The notes: generated by a model not told the origin, from the letters alone. Numbered from the stretch's first letter, positions 26,576 to 37,350 are shown. The stretch is 64,000 nt of DNA from Candidatus Enterococcus testudinis (GCF_002140915.1 NZ_NGKU01000001.1:1806738-1870737), one strand, 5' to 3'. Numbers and translations are program-made.

Positions 26576-28231
26576 TCATCCTTCCATCATTAATAGCTCA
26601 GGATCAGCTAATAGACGTTTGATATTATTCATTGCTTGTTGTGCTGTCGCACCATCAACGATACGGTGATCGAAGCTTAGTGATAATTTCATCACACGGC
26701 CCACAACGATTTCACCTTCAGCATTGACGATTGGTTGTTGCGCGATTGTACCCACACCCAAAATAGCTACTTCAGGGAAGTTGATCACTGGTGTGAACCA
26801 GCCGCCGCCAACTGAACCGATATTACTGATTGTGATCGTGCCGTTACGCATATCATCAGCAGCAAGTTTGCCATCATGGGCAAGTTTTGCTTTTTCGTTG
26901 ATTTCATCTGCAATAGCGAACATACCTTTACGGTCTGCATCTTTCACATTAGGCACATATAAACCATGATCCGTATCTGTTGCAATACCGATGTTATAGT
27001 AGTTTTTGTAAACAATTTCTTGTTTTGCATCATCAATGGATGCATTCAAGATCGGGAATTTTTTGACTGTTGCAGTCAATGCTTTCACAACATATGGCAA
27101 GAATGTCAATTTCGTACCGTTTGCTGCGGCAACTTCCTTGAATTTCTTACGGTTATCCCAAAGATTGGTTACTTCTACTTCATCATGCAATGTCACATGA
27201 GGTGCAGTTTGTTTGCTGTTGACCATTGCTTTTGCGATCGCTTTACGTGTAGGTGTCAACGCAACACGTTCTTCCAAATCACCTAAGTTAGATTTGAAGG
27301 CTTTTGCAGGTGCAGCAGGTTTACTTTCAGATGCTGGCGCTTTTGTTTCTTCTTTGGCTGGGGCTGCAGCTACTGCTGGAGCAGATGATCCACCGCCTGA
27401 TAAGAAGCTTTCGATATCTTCTTTTGTGACACGTCCGCCTTTGCCACTTGCAGATACTTGAGAAATATCTACATCTTTTTCACGGGCAAATTGACGTACT
27501 GATGGCATAGCCAAGACACGTTTGTTTGGATCTGCTGCTTCAACAACACTTGCTGAACCAGAAGTTTCCACTTTTTCTTTTGGTGCATCTGTTGATGCTG
27601 AGGCACCAGAAGAAGCAGGCGCATCGTTGTGACCAGGTGCATCGATTTCTACCAATACATCCCCAACGTTGGCAACAGTACCTTCTGCTACAACGATTGT
27701 TTTTACTGTTCCTGTTACAGGAGATGGAATTTCTTCCACTGATTTGTCATTTTGAACTTCCAACAAAGTATCATCTTCATTGATCGTGTCGCCAGCTTTA
27801 ACGAACCATTTTACGATTTCGCCTTCTGCAATACCTTCACCAATATCTGGTAATTTGAATTGGAAGACACCTGAACCTTCAGATGAACCTGAAGATGCTT
27901 CAGTGCTTGATTCTGTTGTTGGCTCAGCAGCTGGTTTCGCTGGAGTTTGTGATTCAGCAGCAACACCTGAATCGCCTTCGTTGTCTTCATGACCAGGTGC
28001 GTCGATTTCTACAAGGACATCACCAACATTGGCAACAGTGCCTTCAGGAACGACGATACTTTTAACAGTACCTGTCACTGGAGATGGAATTTCTTCCACT
28101 GATTTATCATTTTGTACTTCTAGTAGGGTATCATCTTCATTGATGGTATCTCCTGCTTTGACGAACCATTTTACGATTTCGCCTTCCGCAATACCTTCAC
28201 CGATATCCGGTAATTTAAATTGAAATGCCAT
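26576..28231 (-). CDS. pdhC: dihydrolipoyllysine acetyltransferase (E2)
   Basis: Core of the pyruvate dehydrogenase complex, 551 aa. Two lipoyl domains (residues about 3-77 and 123-197) carry lipoylated Lys43 and Lys163 in [11 protein letters not shown]. Ala/Pro/Ser/Glu-rich linkers follow, then the E1/E3-binding domain ([16 protein letters not shown]...GGRVTKEDI, about 250-290) and the catalytic domain ending in [12 protein letters not shown] with the active-site His. The two lipoyl domains are almost identical, indicating a duplication. It lies between pdhB and pdhD. Confidence 0.96.
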   Translation of the reverse strand: MAFQFKLPDIGEGIAEGEIVKWFVKAGDTINEDDTLLEVQNDKSVEEIPSPVTGTVKSIVVPEGTVANVGDVLVEIDAPGHEDNEGDSGVAAESQTPAKPAAEPTTESSTEASSGSSEGSGVFQFKLPDIGEGIAEGEIVKWFVKAGDTINEDDTLLEVQNDKSVEEIPSPVTGTVKTIVVAEGTVANVGDVLVEIDAPGHNDAPASSGASASTDAPKEKVETSGSASVVEAADPNKRVLAMPSVRQFAREKDVDISQVSASGKGGRVTKEDIESFLSGGGSSAPAVAAAPAKEETKAPASESKPAAPAKAFKSNLGDLEERVALTPTRKAIAKAMVNSKQTAPHVTLHDEVEVTNLWDNRKKFKEVAAANGTKLTFLPYVVKALTATVKKFPILNASIDDAKQEIVYKNYYNIGIATDTDHGLYVPNVKDADRKGMFAIADEINEKAKLAHDGKLAADDMRNGTITISNIGSVGGGWFTPVINFPEVAILGVGTIAQQPIVNAEGEIVVGRVMKLSLSFDHRIVDGATAQQAMNNIKRLLADPELLMMEG

Positions 28232-28255
28232 TGTCTATTCTTCCCTTCTTAACTA

Positions 28256-29233
28256 TTAAAAGTTGACGATTTCTTTCACTTTGTCTTCGATATCTTTTGC
28301 ATTTGGCAACCAAATGTTTTCAGCTTGACCGAATGGGAAAATAGTATCTGGTGCAGATACACGTCCGATTGGTGCTTCAAGTGATAGAACCGCACGTTCA
28401 GAAATTTCAGAAACGACTTGAGCCGCAACACCTGCTTGTTTTTGTGCTTCTTGAACAACGACCACGCGACCAGTTTTTTCTACTGATTTGATGATTGTTT
28501 CAACGTCAAGAGGTGCAACTGTACGCAAGTCGATGATTTCAGCATTGATGTTTTCTTTTGCTAAGTTGTCTGCCGCTTTGATTGCTTCACGAACCATTGC
28601 ACCGTAAGTGATGATTGATACATCTGAACCTTCACGTGTAACAGCTGCTTTGTCCAAAGGCACTTCATATGCTTCTTCTGGCACTTCTTCACGAAAAGAA
28701 CGATACAGTTTCATATGTTCTAAGAAGACAACTGGGTCATTGCTGCGGATCGCTGCAATCAATAATCCTTTGGCATCATATGGATTTGATGGAATCACGA
28801 CACGGATACCAGGAGATTGTGCAATCAAACCTTCTAAGTTGTCTGAGTGCAATTCTGGTGTATGCACGCCACCACCAAATGGTGAACGGATCGTGATTGG
28901 TAAGTTGCGCGTACCACCCATGCGGTAACGAGTACGTGCCATTTGTCCTACGATTTCATCAAATGTTTCAAATACGAAACCGAAGAATTGAATTTCAGGA
29001 ACTGGACGGAAGCCTTCTAATGCTAAACCAAAAGCCAAACCGCCAATACCAGATTCAGCAAGAGGGGTATCGAATACACGGTCTTCGCCAAATTTTTCTT
29101 GTAAACCTTCTGTTGCACGGAATACACCGCCGTTTTTACCGACGTCTTCACCAAAGACTAAAATCTCTTTGTCATTTTCCATTTCAACAGCTAAGGCATC
29201 TGTAATTGCTTGGATCATTGTTTTTTGTGCCAT
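28256..29233 (-). CDS. pdhB: pyruvate dehydrogenase E1 beta subunit
   Basis: Beta chain of the thiamine-diphosphate-dependent E1, 325 aa, full length. The family pattern is clear: [69 protein letters not shown], and [13 protein letters not shown] near the end. It forms the alpha2-beta2 E1 that decarboxylates pyruvate and acetylates lipoyl-E2. It starts 2 nt after the pdhA stop. Confidence 0.97.
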   Translation of the reverse strand: MAQKTMIQAITDALAVEMENDKEILVFGEDVGKNGGVFRATEGLQEKFGEDRVFDTPLAESGIGGLAFGLALEGFRPVPEIQFFGFVFETFDEIVGQMARTRYRMGGTRNLPITIRSPFGGGVHTPELHSDNLEGLIAQSPGIRVVIPSNPYDAKGLLIAAIRSNDPVVFLEHMKLYRSFREEVPEEAYEVPLDKAAVTREGSDVSIITYGAMVREAIKAADNLAKENINAEIIDLRTVAPLDVETIIKSVEKTGRVVVVQEAQKQAGVAAQVVSEISERAVLSLEAPIGRVSAPDTIFPFGQAENIWLPNAKDIEDKVKEIVNF

Positions 29234-29235
29234 GA

Positions 29236-30366
<1,131 letters not shown>

Positions 30367-30523
30367 TTAAAAAAGTCATTTTCGTATGTAACAGGGTTTA
30401 AATCTGTACTATCGAAATTTCATTTACTCTTATAAATTATCATTTAACTTGGAAAATGACAAGTGAAAAGGGTATTTTTTTTAATAAAAGGATGCCCAGT
30501 GTAGCAACTCTTAAGAAAAGATT

Positions 30524-30539
30524 AGTGAAATAAATCACA
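30524..30539 (-). promoter_or_regulatory. Rex-like operator
   Basis: TGTGATTTATTTCACT matches the Rex consensus (TTGTGAAATATTTCACAA) at 13 of 16 central positions and is an imperfect palindrome. Rex is an NADH-sensing repressor; pdh control by it is plausible. A CRP/FNR-type site is the alternative. Confidence 0.45.
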
Positions 30540-30542
30540 TTT

Positions 30543-30557
30543 ACGGAATCGCTTTCT
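30543..30557 (-). promoter_or_regulatory. cre-like CcpA site
   Basis: AGAAAGCGATTCCG has the AAGCG core of catabolite-responsive elements but two mismatches to the consensus WTGNAARCGNWWNCA. Placed next to the Rex-like site. Confidence 0.35.
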
Positions 30558-30733
30558 TGGTTTTCTTCTAAGGAAAATCTTTTTTTCATTTAAGAATAGT
30601 ACAGCAATGAGTGTTTACCCTAACAGGCGAATCAACTATTTCTCATTTACAATTGTGAAAGAACCGACTTGTGTCATAGTGGATATTTTGAATATGAGAA
30701 AAAAATAATACAGAAAGAGGGCAAAAAGAAACA

Positions 30734-30771
30734 GATCGACGTTCCCCTTCCACCGAAAGGAAACATCGATC
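30734..30771 (-). terminator. mgtA terminator
   Basis: GATCGATGTTTCC pairs with the GGGGAACGTCGATC arm with a few wobbles; a T-rich tract follows on the minus strand, just after the mgtA stop. Confidence 0.7.
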
Positions 30772-30778
30772 CGCTATT

Positions 30779-33370
30779 TTAGATCCATTCTTGCGTTACA
30801 TGAATGTAGATTCTTTTTGCCAATTCAACTGTTACTAAATAAGCAATATTGATCCCGATGTACCATGGCCAATAAGAAGCAGGCAATGCAGCGAAATCAA
30901 ATACATGATGTAATGAAGTCAAGATAATCACAAAGCCGACCGCGATTGCTAAGACACTAGATAGCATGACTGCTGGTGAAGCACTGCTTTTGACAAATGG
31001 CAGTTTGCGGGTTCTGATCATGTGAACAACCAATGTTTGGGTAGTCAAACCAATCATGAACCAGCCGGCTTGGAACAAGGCTTGGTCTTGCACGGTATTT
31101 GCACCAAAGACGTGCCACATCACTAAGAACGTCGTAATATCGAATATACTGCTGACAGGACCGATGCCGACCGTGAATTTCAAGAGTCCTCGTACTTGCC
31201 ATTTGACTGGTTTTGCTAATTCTTCTTGATCGACATTATCCCACGGAATAGTCAATTGTGCCATATCATAGACCAAGTTTTGTACGAGCAATTGAATCGA
31301 AAGCATTGGTAGAAACGGCAAGAAAGCACTAGCAACCAAAATCGAGAAGACATTGCCAAAATTGGAGCTCAAGGTCATTTTGATGTATTTCATCATATTG
31401 GTAAATACTTTGCGTCCTTCAATGACACCTTTGTCTAATACGTTCAAACTTTTTTCCAAAAGAATGATCGAACTGGCATCTTTGGTGATATCTGCTGCTG
31501 TATCCACCGAGATGCCAACATCAGCTGTGCGCAAAGCAGGGGCGTCATTGATGCCATCCCCCATAAAGCCAACCGTGTGACCGGCAGCTTGGATTGTTTC
31601 AATGATCCGTGATTTTTGCATTGGATTCAGTTTGGCAAACAGATTGGTCGTTGCTGCTTTTTCCGCCAAATCTTCGTCTGATAAACGGTCGATTTCTGGT
31701 CCCAGCAAATATTCGCTGGCTTCGATCCCCACATCTTTGCAGACTTTTTGGGCAACGATCGCGTTGTCACCCGTCAAGACTTTGACATTGACGCCATGGC
31801 CATGTAAAGAAGCAATCGCTGTTTTGGCTGACTCTTTGGCTGGGTCTAAGAAACCCATAAAGCCGATCATGATCATGTCTTGCTCATCAGCTACAGAATA
31901 AACGGCATCCGCATGGGCATCTCGTTTGACAGCCACTGTCAAGACACGCATGCCTTGTTTGTTCAATCGGAGATTGACTTGGCGCAGTTTTTCACGAATA
32001 TCTTCTGTCAGGTCCATGATTTTGCCATCGATCTCCACATAATTGCAGACTTGTTCCATTTCTTCGGCTGCACCCTTTGTGACCATTAGTTGATGTCCAT
32101 CTGCATTGACCACGACAGTCAGACGACGACGTGAGAAATCAAAAGGAATCTCATCGATTTTGGTCACTTCTTGGAAAGGTTCAGCCAACTGCGCTTCTTC
32201 ATAATAATTCAGCACAGCAATATCCATCAGATTTTTCCAACCTGTTTGATAGTAAGAATTCAAATAAGTCATATCCAGCACTTGTTGGTCTTCTTGACCA
32301 AAAGGATTCAGATGCTGTACCAGCACAACTCGATCTTCCGTGATCGTGCCTGTCTTATCCGTACAAAGGACATCCATACTGCCGAGATTTTGGATGGAAG
32401 GCAATTCTTTGACAATGACTTTCTCTTTGGCAAGGGACATCGCACCTTTTGCAAGGTTGCTGGTCACGATCATTGGCAGCATTTCAGGCGTCAGACCCAC
32501 TGCTACTGCAATGGCAAAGAACAGTGCTTCACTCCAATCCCCTTTTGTGAATCCATTGATCAACAAAACGATTGGGAATAATACCATCACCATTCTTAAT
32601 AATAACTTGCTGACTTTGGTCAAGCCATCTTCAAAAGCTGTTTTGCCGCGTTTCGTGGTTGCGTTGCGGGCAATATCACCAAAGAATGTACTTTGACCAG
32701 TTTTCAAAATGATTGCTTTGCCTTGCCCACTCAAGACATCTGTACCCATAAATACCAAATCCTGCATATCTAACGCGGAGACATTGGTATCACTTTCTTT
32801 GATCCCAGCATCGACAAATTTTTCAACTGGCATTGACTCTCCAGTTAATGAAGACTGATTGATAAATAAATCTTTCGTCCAGATCAAGATTGCATCGGCT
32901 GGTATCATATCTCCTGTCGCCAAAGTGACGATATCACCCGGTACAACCTCATCCATCGGTATTTCTCTTGTTACCCCTTCTCTCGTTACCGAACAAGTAT
33001 TTTCAATCAACTCTTTTAAAGCCAAACTTGCTTTTTGGGAACGAAATTCTTGTACAAACGTAATTGTCACGCTGGCTAAGATCATGATCCCCATCACGAT
33101 CACGGCTTCAATATCTCCTGTCATAAAGGAGATAACCATCAATAGAGCCAACACTAGGACAAAAGGATCTTTGAATGCGCCTAAGATCATTAACCAAGCA
33201 GGTGTTGGTTTTTGGGCATCCACTTTGTTGGGACCATATTCCTCCAAACGTTCTTGGGCATCTTTTTCAGACAAACCTTGAAAAGATGTCCGCATTTCCA
33301 TTAATAATTCACGTTCTGATAATTTTGCCAATAATTTCAATTCTTGGTCTTTAGATAATTTTTTCAACAT
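30779..33370 (-). CDS. mgtA: magnesium-translocating P-type ATPase
   Basis: P3B-type ATPase importing Mg2+, 863 aa. Features: N-terminal cytoplasmic region, actuator motif SLTGESMPVEK, phosphorylation site Asp338 in DKTGTITED, nucleotide-binding TKGAAEEM, hinge GDGINDAPALRTADVGIS, and about ten membrane helices. ATAGGAGG precedes the ATG. Its leader contains, in order, a promoter, an M-box riboswitch, an intrinsic terminator and a 24-codon ORF, so expression should rise only when Mg2+ is scarce. It is a single-gene unit. Confidence 0.96.
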   Translation of the reverse strand: MLKKLSKDQELKLLAKLSERELLMEMRTSFQGLSEKDAQERLEEYGPNKVDAQKPTPAWLMILGAFKDPFVLVLALLMVISFMTGDIEAVIVMGIMILASVTITFVQEFRSQKASLALKELIENTCSVTREGVTREIPMDEVVPGDIVTLATGDMIPADAILIWTKDLFINQSSLTGESMPVEKFVDAGIKESDTNVSALDMQDLVFMGTDVLSGQGKAIILKTGQSTFFGDIARNATTKRGKTAFEDGLTKVSKLLLRMVMVLFPIVLLINGFTKGDWSEALFFAIAVAVGLTPEMLPMIVTSNLAKGAMSLAKEKVIVKELPSIQNLGSMDVLCTDKTGTITEDRVVLVQHLNPFGQEDQQVLDMTYLNSYYQTGWKNLMDIAVLNYYEEAQLAEPFQEVTKIDEIPFDFSRRRLTVVVNADGHQLMVTKGAAEEMEQVCNYVEIDGKIMDLTEDIREKLRQVNLRLNKQGMRVLTVAVKRDAHADAVYSVADEQDMIMIGFMGFLDPAKESAKTAIASLHGHGVNVKVLTGDNAIVAQKVCKDVGIEASEYLLGPEIDRLSDEDLAEKAATTNLFAKLNPMQKSRIIETIQAAGHTVGFMGDGINDAPALRTADVGISVDTAADITKDASSIILLEKSLNVLDKGVIEGRKVFTNMMKYIKMTLSSNFGNVFSILVASAFLPFLPMLSIQLLVQNLVYDMAQLTIPWDNVDQEELAKPVKWQVRGLLKFTVGIGPVSSIFDITTFLVMWHVFGANTVQDQALFQAGWFMIGLTTQTLVVHMIRTRKLPFVKSSASPAVMLSSVLAIAVGFVIILTSLHHVFDFAALPASYWPWYIGINIAYLVTVELAKRIYIHVTQEWI

Positions 33371-33388
33371 ACTTTTTTCCTCCTATAT

Positions 33389-33463
33389 TTAGGAGTTGCT
33401 CGCGCCACCCCTAGCAATTCTACGCTGTGAACATTCGTTCATCTGGGGACTGGGGTTATCCAT
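33389..33463 (-). CDS. 24-aa leader ORF upstream of mgtA
   Basis: ATG at 33463 with AAAGGAAG 8 nt upstream opens a 24-codon ORF starting MDNPSPQMNEC and ending GGASNS. It lies after the M-box terminator and stops 18 nt before mgtA, next to the mgtA ribosome site. The N-terminal Pro codons recall the proline-rich mgtL leader of Salmonella, but homology is not implied. The second half of the ORF DNA can fold (GTTGCTCG... with the CTAGCAA side). Whether it is translated is unknown; a good ribosome site and position make it more than chance. Confidence 0.5.
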   Translation of the reverse strand: MDNPSPQMNECSQRRIARGGASNS

Positions 33464-33518
33464 GTGAATCTTCCTTTCTATTTGATAAGTAAGCCACTCT
33501 TGGATCACGCGCGTATGC

Positions 33519-33552
33519 AAAAAAATGCGCATGCTCCCAATAAGCATGCGCA
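33519..33552 (-). terminator. M-box expression-platform terminator
   Basis: Perfect TGCGCATGCT/AGCATGCGCA stem with a seven-base loop followed by T7 on the minus strand, directly after the M-box. Confidence 0.93.
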
Positions 33553-33564
33553 AAAAACTCATGA

Positions 33565-33722
33565 TCATTGTAGAGCTTTAGCACTATAGGGCGTAGATAG
33601 TTTATCACTATCAGCTGCTTTGGGTTTAACCTTCACGATTAGACCTGTCCTACCAACTAAGTATCTCTCGATACTTTTGCGGCAGCAGCTTGTGTCCGTA
33701 TAGGAGCCTCACCTAACAATTA
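33565..33722 (-). promoter_or_regulatory. M-box (ykoK) magnesium riboswitch
   Basis: Minus-strand leader matching the B. subtilis ykoK M-box: GUUAGGUGAGGCUCCUAUAC, GCUGCUGCCGCAAAAG, GCAGCUGAUAG and CCUAUAGUGCUAAAGCUCUA, in the same order and spacing. With Mg2+ bound it should favour the terminator at 33519-33552 and shut off mgtA. Confidence 0.96.
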
Positions 33723-33737
33723 TTTCTTTCTATTGAC

Positions 33738-33766
33738 ACTATAAGCCAACTTCACGCCAAGGTCAA
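33738..33766 (-). promoter_or_regulatory. mgtA promoter
   Basis: TTGACC, 17 nt, TATAGT on the minus strand, placing the transcript start just before the M-box. Confidence 0.75.
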
Positions 33767-33874
33767 CCACTTTCATTCAAAAAAATACGTTATTTTATTT
33801 CCAGAACATTCAGAATCACGATTACTTTACCCGTCATTTCCTTTTTTTCACTGTTGTTTCATTCAAAAGATTTA

Positions 33875-34981
33875 TCAAACGCCAAACTTCTCAGCAAGGA
33901 TTTCCACGATCCGTTGGCTGGTTCGTCCATCGCCATAAGGATTCTCTGCATGGGCCATTTGTTGATAGGCTGCTTGATCATCCAGTAAGCGTTTTGTTTC
34001 TCGGTAAACGTCTTCTTCTCGTGTACCAATCAACTTCAAAGTGCCCGCCGCGATTCCCTCTGGTCGTTCTGTCGTGTCTCTCAACACCAAGACAGGCACC
34101 CCTAATGAAGGCGCTTCTTCTTGGACACCGCCTGAATCCGTCAAAATCAAAGCACTCTGATTGGCCACATTATGAAAATCAATGACATCCAGCGGTTCGA
34201 TCAAAGCGACATTGTCGATGTTGCCTAAGATCTTTTGGGCAATACCTCGCACTTGCGGATTTTTGTGCATCGGAAAGACAACATGGATTTCAGGATATTC
34301 TTGCGCCACCCGCGCCAATGCCTGAAAAACTTGAGCCATTGGCTGTCCGACATTTTCCCGTCGATGCATCGTCAATAAAATTTGTTTCCCTTCGACACCT
34401 GAGAGCTGCGGATGCACATAGTTATCTTGGATCGTATAGTTCATCGCATCGATTGCGGTATTACCTGTCACAAAAATCGTTTGCGGATCACGATGTTCTT
34501 TCAGCAAGTTTTGCTGGCTTTCCTTTGTTGGTGCGAAATGGATATCGGCCAACACGTCAATCAATTGGCGATTCGCTTCTTCAGGATAAGGCGATTGCTT
34601 ATTCCAAGTGCGCAACCCAGCTTCGACATGTCCTACTGGTATTTGTTGATAAAAAGCAGCTGTCGCTGCTGCATAAGCAGTCGTTGTATCCCCATGGACC
34701 AACACGATAGCTGGCTGTTCTTTCTGCAAGATCGGTTCAAGGTCCAATAAAACTTTCGTGGTGATACCAGTTAAGGTTTGTCCCAGTGTCATAATATCTA
34801 AATCATAATCCGGCACGATGGCAAAAACGTTCAACACTTGATCCAGCATTTCTCGATGTTGGGCTGTCACAGTCACGACAGATTCAAACCGAACATCTGC
34901 TTGCAACGCCTTCACTAACGGTGCCATTTTGATTGCTTCTGGTCTTGTTCCAAATATGGACATTACTTTGATCGTCATCAT
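33875..34981 (-). CDS. wecB: UDP-N-acetylglucosamine 2-epimerase
   Basis: Non-hydrolysing epimerase producing UDP-ManNAc, a precursor for wall teichoic acid linkage units and polysaccharides; 368 aa, full length. Signatures: IFGTRPEAIKMAPL, VHGDTTTAYAAATAAF, GHVEAGLRT...PYPEEANRQ, TMHRRENVGQP and LTDSGGVQEEAPSLGVPVLVLRDTTERPE. Two ATGs are adjacent at 34981 and 34978; the second has slightly better spacing from AGGTG. It stands alone; no other cell-wall sugar gene is beside it. Confidence 0.95.
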   Translation of the reverse strand: MMTIKVMSIFGTRPEAIKMAPLVKALQADVRFESVVTVTAQHREMLDQVLNVFAIVPDYDLDIMTLGQTLTGITTKVLLDLEPILQKEQPAIVLVHGDTTTAYAAATAAFYQQIPVGHVEAGLRTWNKQSPYPEEANRQLIDVLADIHFAPTKESQQNLLKEHRDPQTIFVTGNTAIDAMNYTIQDNYVHPQLSGVEGKQILLTMHRRENVGQPMAQVFQALARVAQEYPEIHVVFPMHKNPQVRGIAQKILGNIDNVALIEPLDVIDFHNVANQSALILTDSGGVQEEAPSLGVPVLVLRDTTERPEGIAAGTLKLIGTREEDVYRETKRLLDDQAAYQQMAHAENPYGDGRTSQRIVEILAEKFGV

Positions 34982-35068
34982 TCACCTGCATTCTTTATTT
35001 CCAATGGATATCTTTTCACTTTCTACTATTATAACGAAGAATGCGCCAAAACGAAATCTTTCTGGTGC

Positions 35069-35102
35069 AAAAAAGCAGCACTGTTTACAAACAGCACTGC
35101 TT
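35069..35102 (-). terminator. guaC terminator
   Basis: AAGCAGTGCTGT pairs over 12 positions (two G-U) with ACAGTGCTGCTT and is followed by T6 on the minus strand, 24 nt after the stop. Confidence 0.85.
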
Positions 35103-35125
35103 ACACCGACTTTTTCTACAAAAAA

Positions 35126-36112
35126 TCAGATTGTGTCCCCATTAAAAATCGAATTTTTGACGATCACATAATCGACTTTGCGAATTGATTCTAAATCTTT
35201 CCCGCCAGCATAAGAAATCGAGGATTGCAGGTCTTGCTGCATTTCTACTAAGGTATCTTTCAGAGAACCTTTGTATTGGATCCAGATTTTCTTGCCTTCG
35301 ACGTTTTTCTTCTCACCTTTTTGGAATTCTGATGCAGAACCAAAGTATTCCTTCATCACAACGCCATTTTCAACTTTGGTTTCACCTGGTGATTCTTCAT
35401 GACCAGCAAACAATGAACCGATCATCACCATTGTTGCCCCAAAACGAACAGATTTCGCGATATCGCCATGGGTACGGATGCCGCCATCTGCGATGATTGG
35501 TTTGCGGGCTGCTTTGGCACACCAACGCAGAGCCGCCAATTGCCAGCCGCCAGTACCAAAGCCAGTTTTGATTTTCGTGATACAAACTTTCCCTGGTCCG
35601 ATGCCGACTTTTGTCGCATCTGCGCCTGCATTTTCTAATTCACGGACAGCTTCAGGCGTCCCTACATTACCAGCGATCACAAAAGCATCCGGCAAGTGTT
35701 TTTTGATGTGTTGAATCATATTGATCACGGCATTTGAGTGACCATGGGCAATATCGATCGTGATGTAATCAGGGACTAATTGTTCAGCAGCTAACTCTTC
35801 TACAAAACGATATTCGTTTTCTTTGACACCAACACTGATCGAAGCAATCAAGCCGCGACTTTTCATTTTCTTGATAAAAGGAATCCGTGCCTCTTCATCA
35901 AAGCGGTGCATAATGTAAAAATAGCCATTTTCAGCTAAAAATTCGGCAATCGTATCATCAATGATCGTTTGCATATTCGCAGGAACGACCGGCATTTTAA
36001 AAGAATGCTTTCCTAGTGTCACAGTCGTGTCACACTCGGAACGGCTATCCACAATACATTTATTTGGGATTAATTGTATATCCTCGTAATCAAAAACTTT
36101 CATGTCAAACAT
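35126..36112 (-). CDS. guaC: GMP reductase
   Basis: NADPH-dependent conversion of GMP to IMP, 328 aa. TIM-barrel protein with the nucleotide-binding [30 protein letters not shown] containing catalytic Cys177, [19 protein letters not shown] and the flap motif [10 protein letters not shown] typical of GuaC. I start at the ATG at 36112 with GGAGG 8 nt upstream; a TTG further up overlaps that site. The upstream region has a promoter and a PurBox pair, so it is probably part of the PurR regulon, as guaC is in B. subtilis. Confidence 0.95.
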   Translation of the reverse strand: MFDMKVFDYEDIQLIPNKCIVDSRSECDTTVTLGKHSFKMPVVPANMQTIIDDTIAEFLAENGYFYIMHRFDEEARIPFIKKMKSRGLIASISVGVKENEYRFVEELAAEQLVPDYITIDIAHGHSNAVINMIQHIKKHLPDAFVIAGNVGTPEAVRELENAGADATKVGIGPGKVCITKIKTGFGTGGWQLAALRWCAKAARKPIIADGGIRTHGDIAKSVRFGATMVMIGSLFAGHEESPGETKVENGVVMKEYFGSASEFQKGEKKNVEGKKIWIQYKGSLKDTLVEMQQDLQSSISYAGGKDLESIRKVDYVIVKNSIFNGDTI

Positions 36113-36185
36113 AAAAATATCCTCCAAATCTTACTAAGAGTGAAGCAAGCGATAAATGGCCAAGCCTATTTTTAGCGCCCACAAC

Positions 36186-36214
36186 AATTTAAACCAGTGC
36201 CACGTTTAATTCAA
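36186..36214 (-). promoter_or_regulatory. guaC promoter
   Basis: TTGAAT, 17 nt, TAAATT on the minus strand. A modest match alone, but its distance to the PurBox (61 nt from -10 to core) equals that at purE and nearly that at purC. Confidence 0.6.
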
Positions 36215-36232
36215 GCATTATCAAAATATTTT

Positions 36233-36279
36233 TATAAAAAAAAGTATTAACGTTCGTGTTTTACGAACATTAATACTTT
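36233..36279 (-). promoter_or_regulatory. PurBox pair forming a terminator hairpin
   Basis: Inverted repeat of about 16 bp (AAAGTATTAA.GTTCGT / ACGAAC.TTAATACTTT). Each arm carries a PurBox-like core (ACACGAACGTTA on the minus strand, TTACGAACATTA on the plus). On the minus strand it is followed by T8, so it is also an ideal terminator for the aldo/keto reductase gene upstream. Confidence 0.75.
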
Positions 36280-36309
36280 ATTCATCGCGATTTTGCCGAT
36301 TTATCTGAA

Positions 36310-37224
36310 TTAAGGCAGAATATTGCCCGCTGCTTTGTAGACGTCATACCACTCTTCTCTCGTCAAGACGATTTCAGAGGCTTGGGCGATTTCTTCGATA
36401 CGATGCGGTGTCATCGTTCCCGCAATTACTTGGATATTCGCTGGGTGGCGCAAAATCCAAGCAGAAGCAATCCCTGTCGGTGTTGTATGGTATTTGTCTG
36501 CTAATGCAGTCAATCTTTCATTTAATTCTGGGAATTTCTCGTTGCCGATAAAGACACCTTCAAAGAAACCATACTGATAAGGTGACCATGCTTGGATCGT
36601 CATGTCATGTAAGCGTGAGTACTCTAGAATTTCGCCATCATGATCCACACTGCCGTCATCCGTCATATTGACGTGAATGCCTTGATCGATCATGCCAGTA
36701 TGCATAATACCAAATTGTAATTGATTGGCTACTAATGGTTGTGATACATATTTTTTCAACAATTCGATTTGTCCAGGTTTTTGGTTGCTGACACCAAAAT
36801 GTTTGACTTTGCCATCTTTTTCAAGCTGATCAAAGGCTGCGGCTACTTCTTCTGGTTCAAACAACGTATCTGGACGATGCAGCAATAACGCATCTAGATA
36901 GTCTGTATTCAACCGCTTCAAGCTGCCTTCCACTGAAGCAATGATATGTTCTTTAGAAAAGTCGAACATTTTACCAGGTACGATGCCACATTTAGATTGG
37001 ATAAACAATGCTTCCCGCTTCGCATCTGTTTTCGCCAAAGCATCGGCAAAAATCGTTTCACATTCGCCGCCGCCATAAATATCCGCATGGTCAAAGAACG
37101 TAATCTCGTTCTCGATCGCTGTTGTTAATACTTTTACAGGGTCTTTGGCGTTGTTGATGCGCATCAAGCCCAGAATAACACTAGAAACCTCAATATCTGT
37201 TGGTCCAAATTTCATTTTTTTCAA
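36310..37224 (-). CDS. aldo/keto reductase (YdhF type)
   Basis: NADPH-dependent oxidoreductase with a TIM barrel, 304 aa. Catalytic Asp and Tyr lie in FFDHADIYGGGECE; the Lys is in LFIQSKCGI and the His in DALLLHRPD. The cofactor end is VIAGTMTPHRIEEI. The start is a TTG at 37224, 8 nt after AAAGGAGG; the next ATG is too far from it. The substrate is unknown. It sits between guaC and purD but has its own promoter and terminator, so it is probably not part of purine metabolism. Confidence 0.9.
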   Translation of the reverse strand: MKKMKFGPTDIEVSSVILGLMRINNAKDPVKVLTTAIENEITFFDHADIYGGGECETIFADALAKTDAKREALFIQSKCGIVPGKMFDFSKEHIIASVEGSLKRLNTDYLDALLLHRPDTLFEPEEVAAAFDQLEKDGKVKHFGVSNQKPGQIELLKKYVSQPLVANQLQFGIMHTGMIDQGIHVNMTDDGSVDHDGEILEYSRLHDMTIQAWSPYQYGFFEGVFIGNEKFPELNERLTALADKYHTTPTGIASAWILRHPANIQVIAGTMTPHRIEEIAQASEIVLTREEWYDVYKAAGNILP

Positions 37225-37250
37225 TGCGTGTTCCTCCTTTATACAGTACC

Positions 37251-37278
37251 ATTATATTTTAACACAATGTTATGAAAA
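37251..37278 (-). promoter_or_regulatory. promoter of aldo/keto reductase gene
   Basis: TTTTCA, 16 nt, TATAAT on the minus strand, with a perfect -10. Confidence 0.6.
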
Positions 37279-37310
37279 CGCTATACAGATTATTCGAAAA
37301 AAAAAACAAA

Positions 37311-37336
37311 AAACTGTCAACCTTCCGATTGACAGT
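37311..37336 (-). terminator. terminator of the purC-purD operon
   Basis: ACTGTCAA/TTGACAGT stem with an eight-base loop followed by T6 on the minus strand, 15 nt after the purD stop. Confidence 0.88.
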
Positions 37337-37350
37337 CCGCTGTTTCGGTT

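Noticed and set aside
27213-27992. Several plus-strand ORFs opposite pdhC
   Set aside because: Shadow frames caused by the Ala/Pro/Ser-rich repeats of E2; no ribosome sites.
33389-33430. T-box-like GGGGTGG sequence in the mgtA leader
   Set aside because: The T-box sequence AGGGTGGNACCGCG is not complete and there is no stem I; the upstream element is clearly an M-box.
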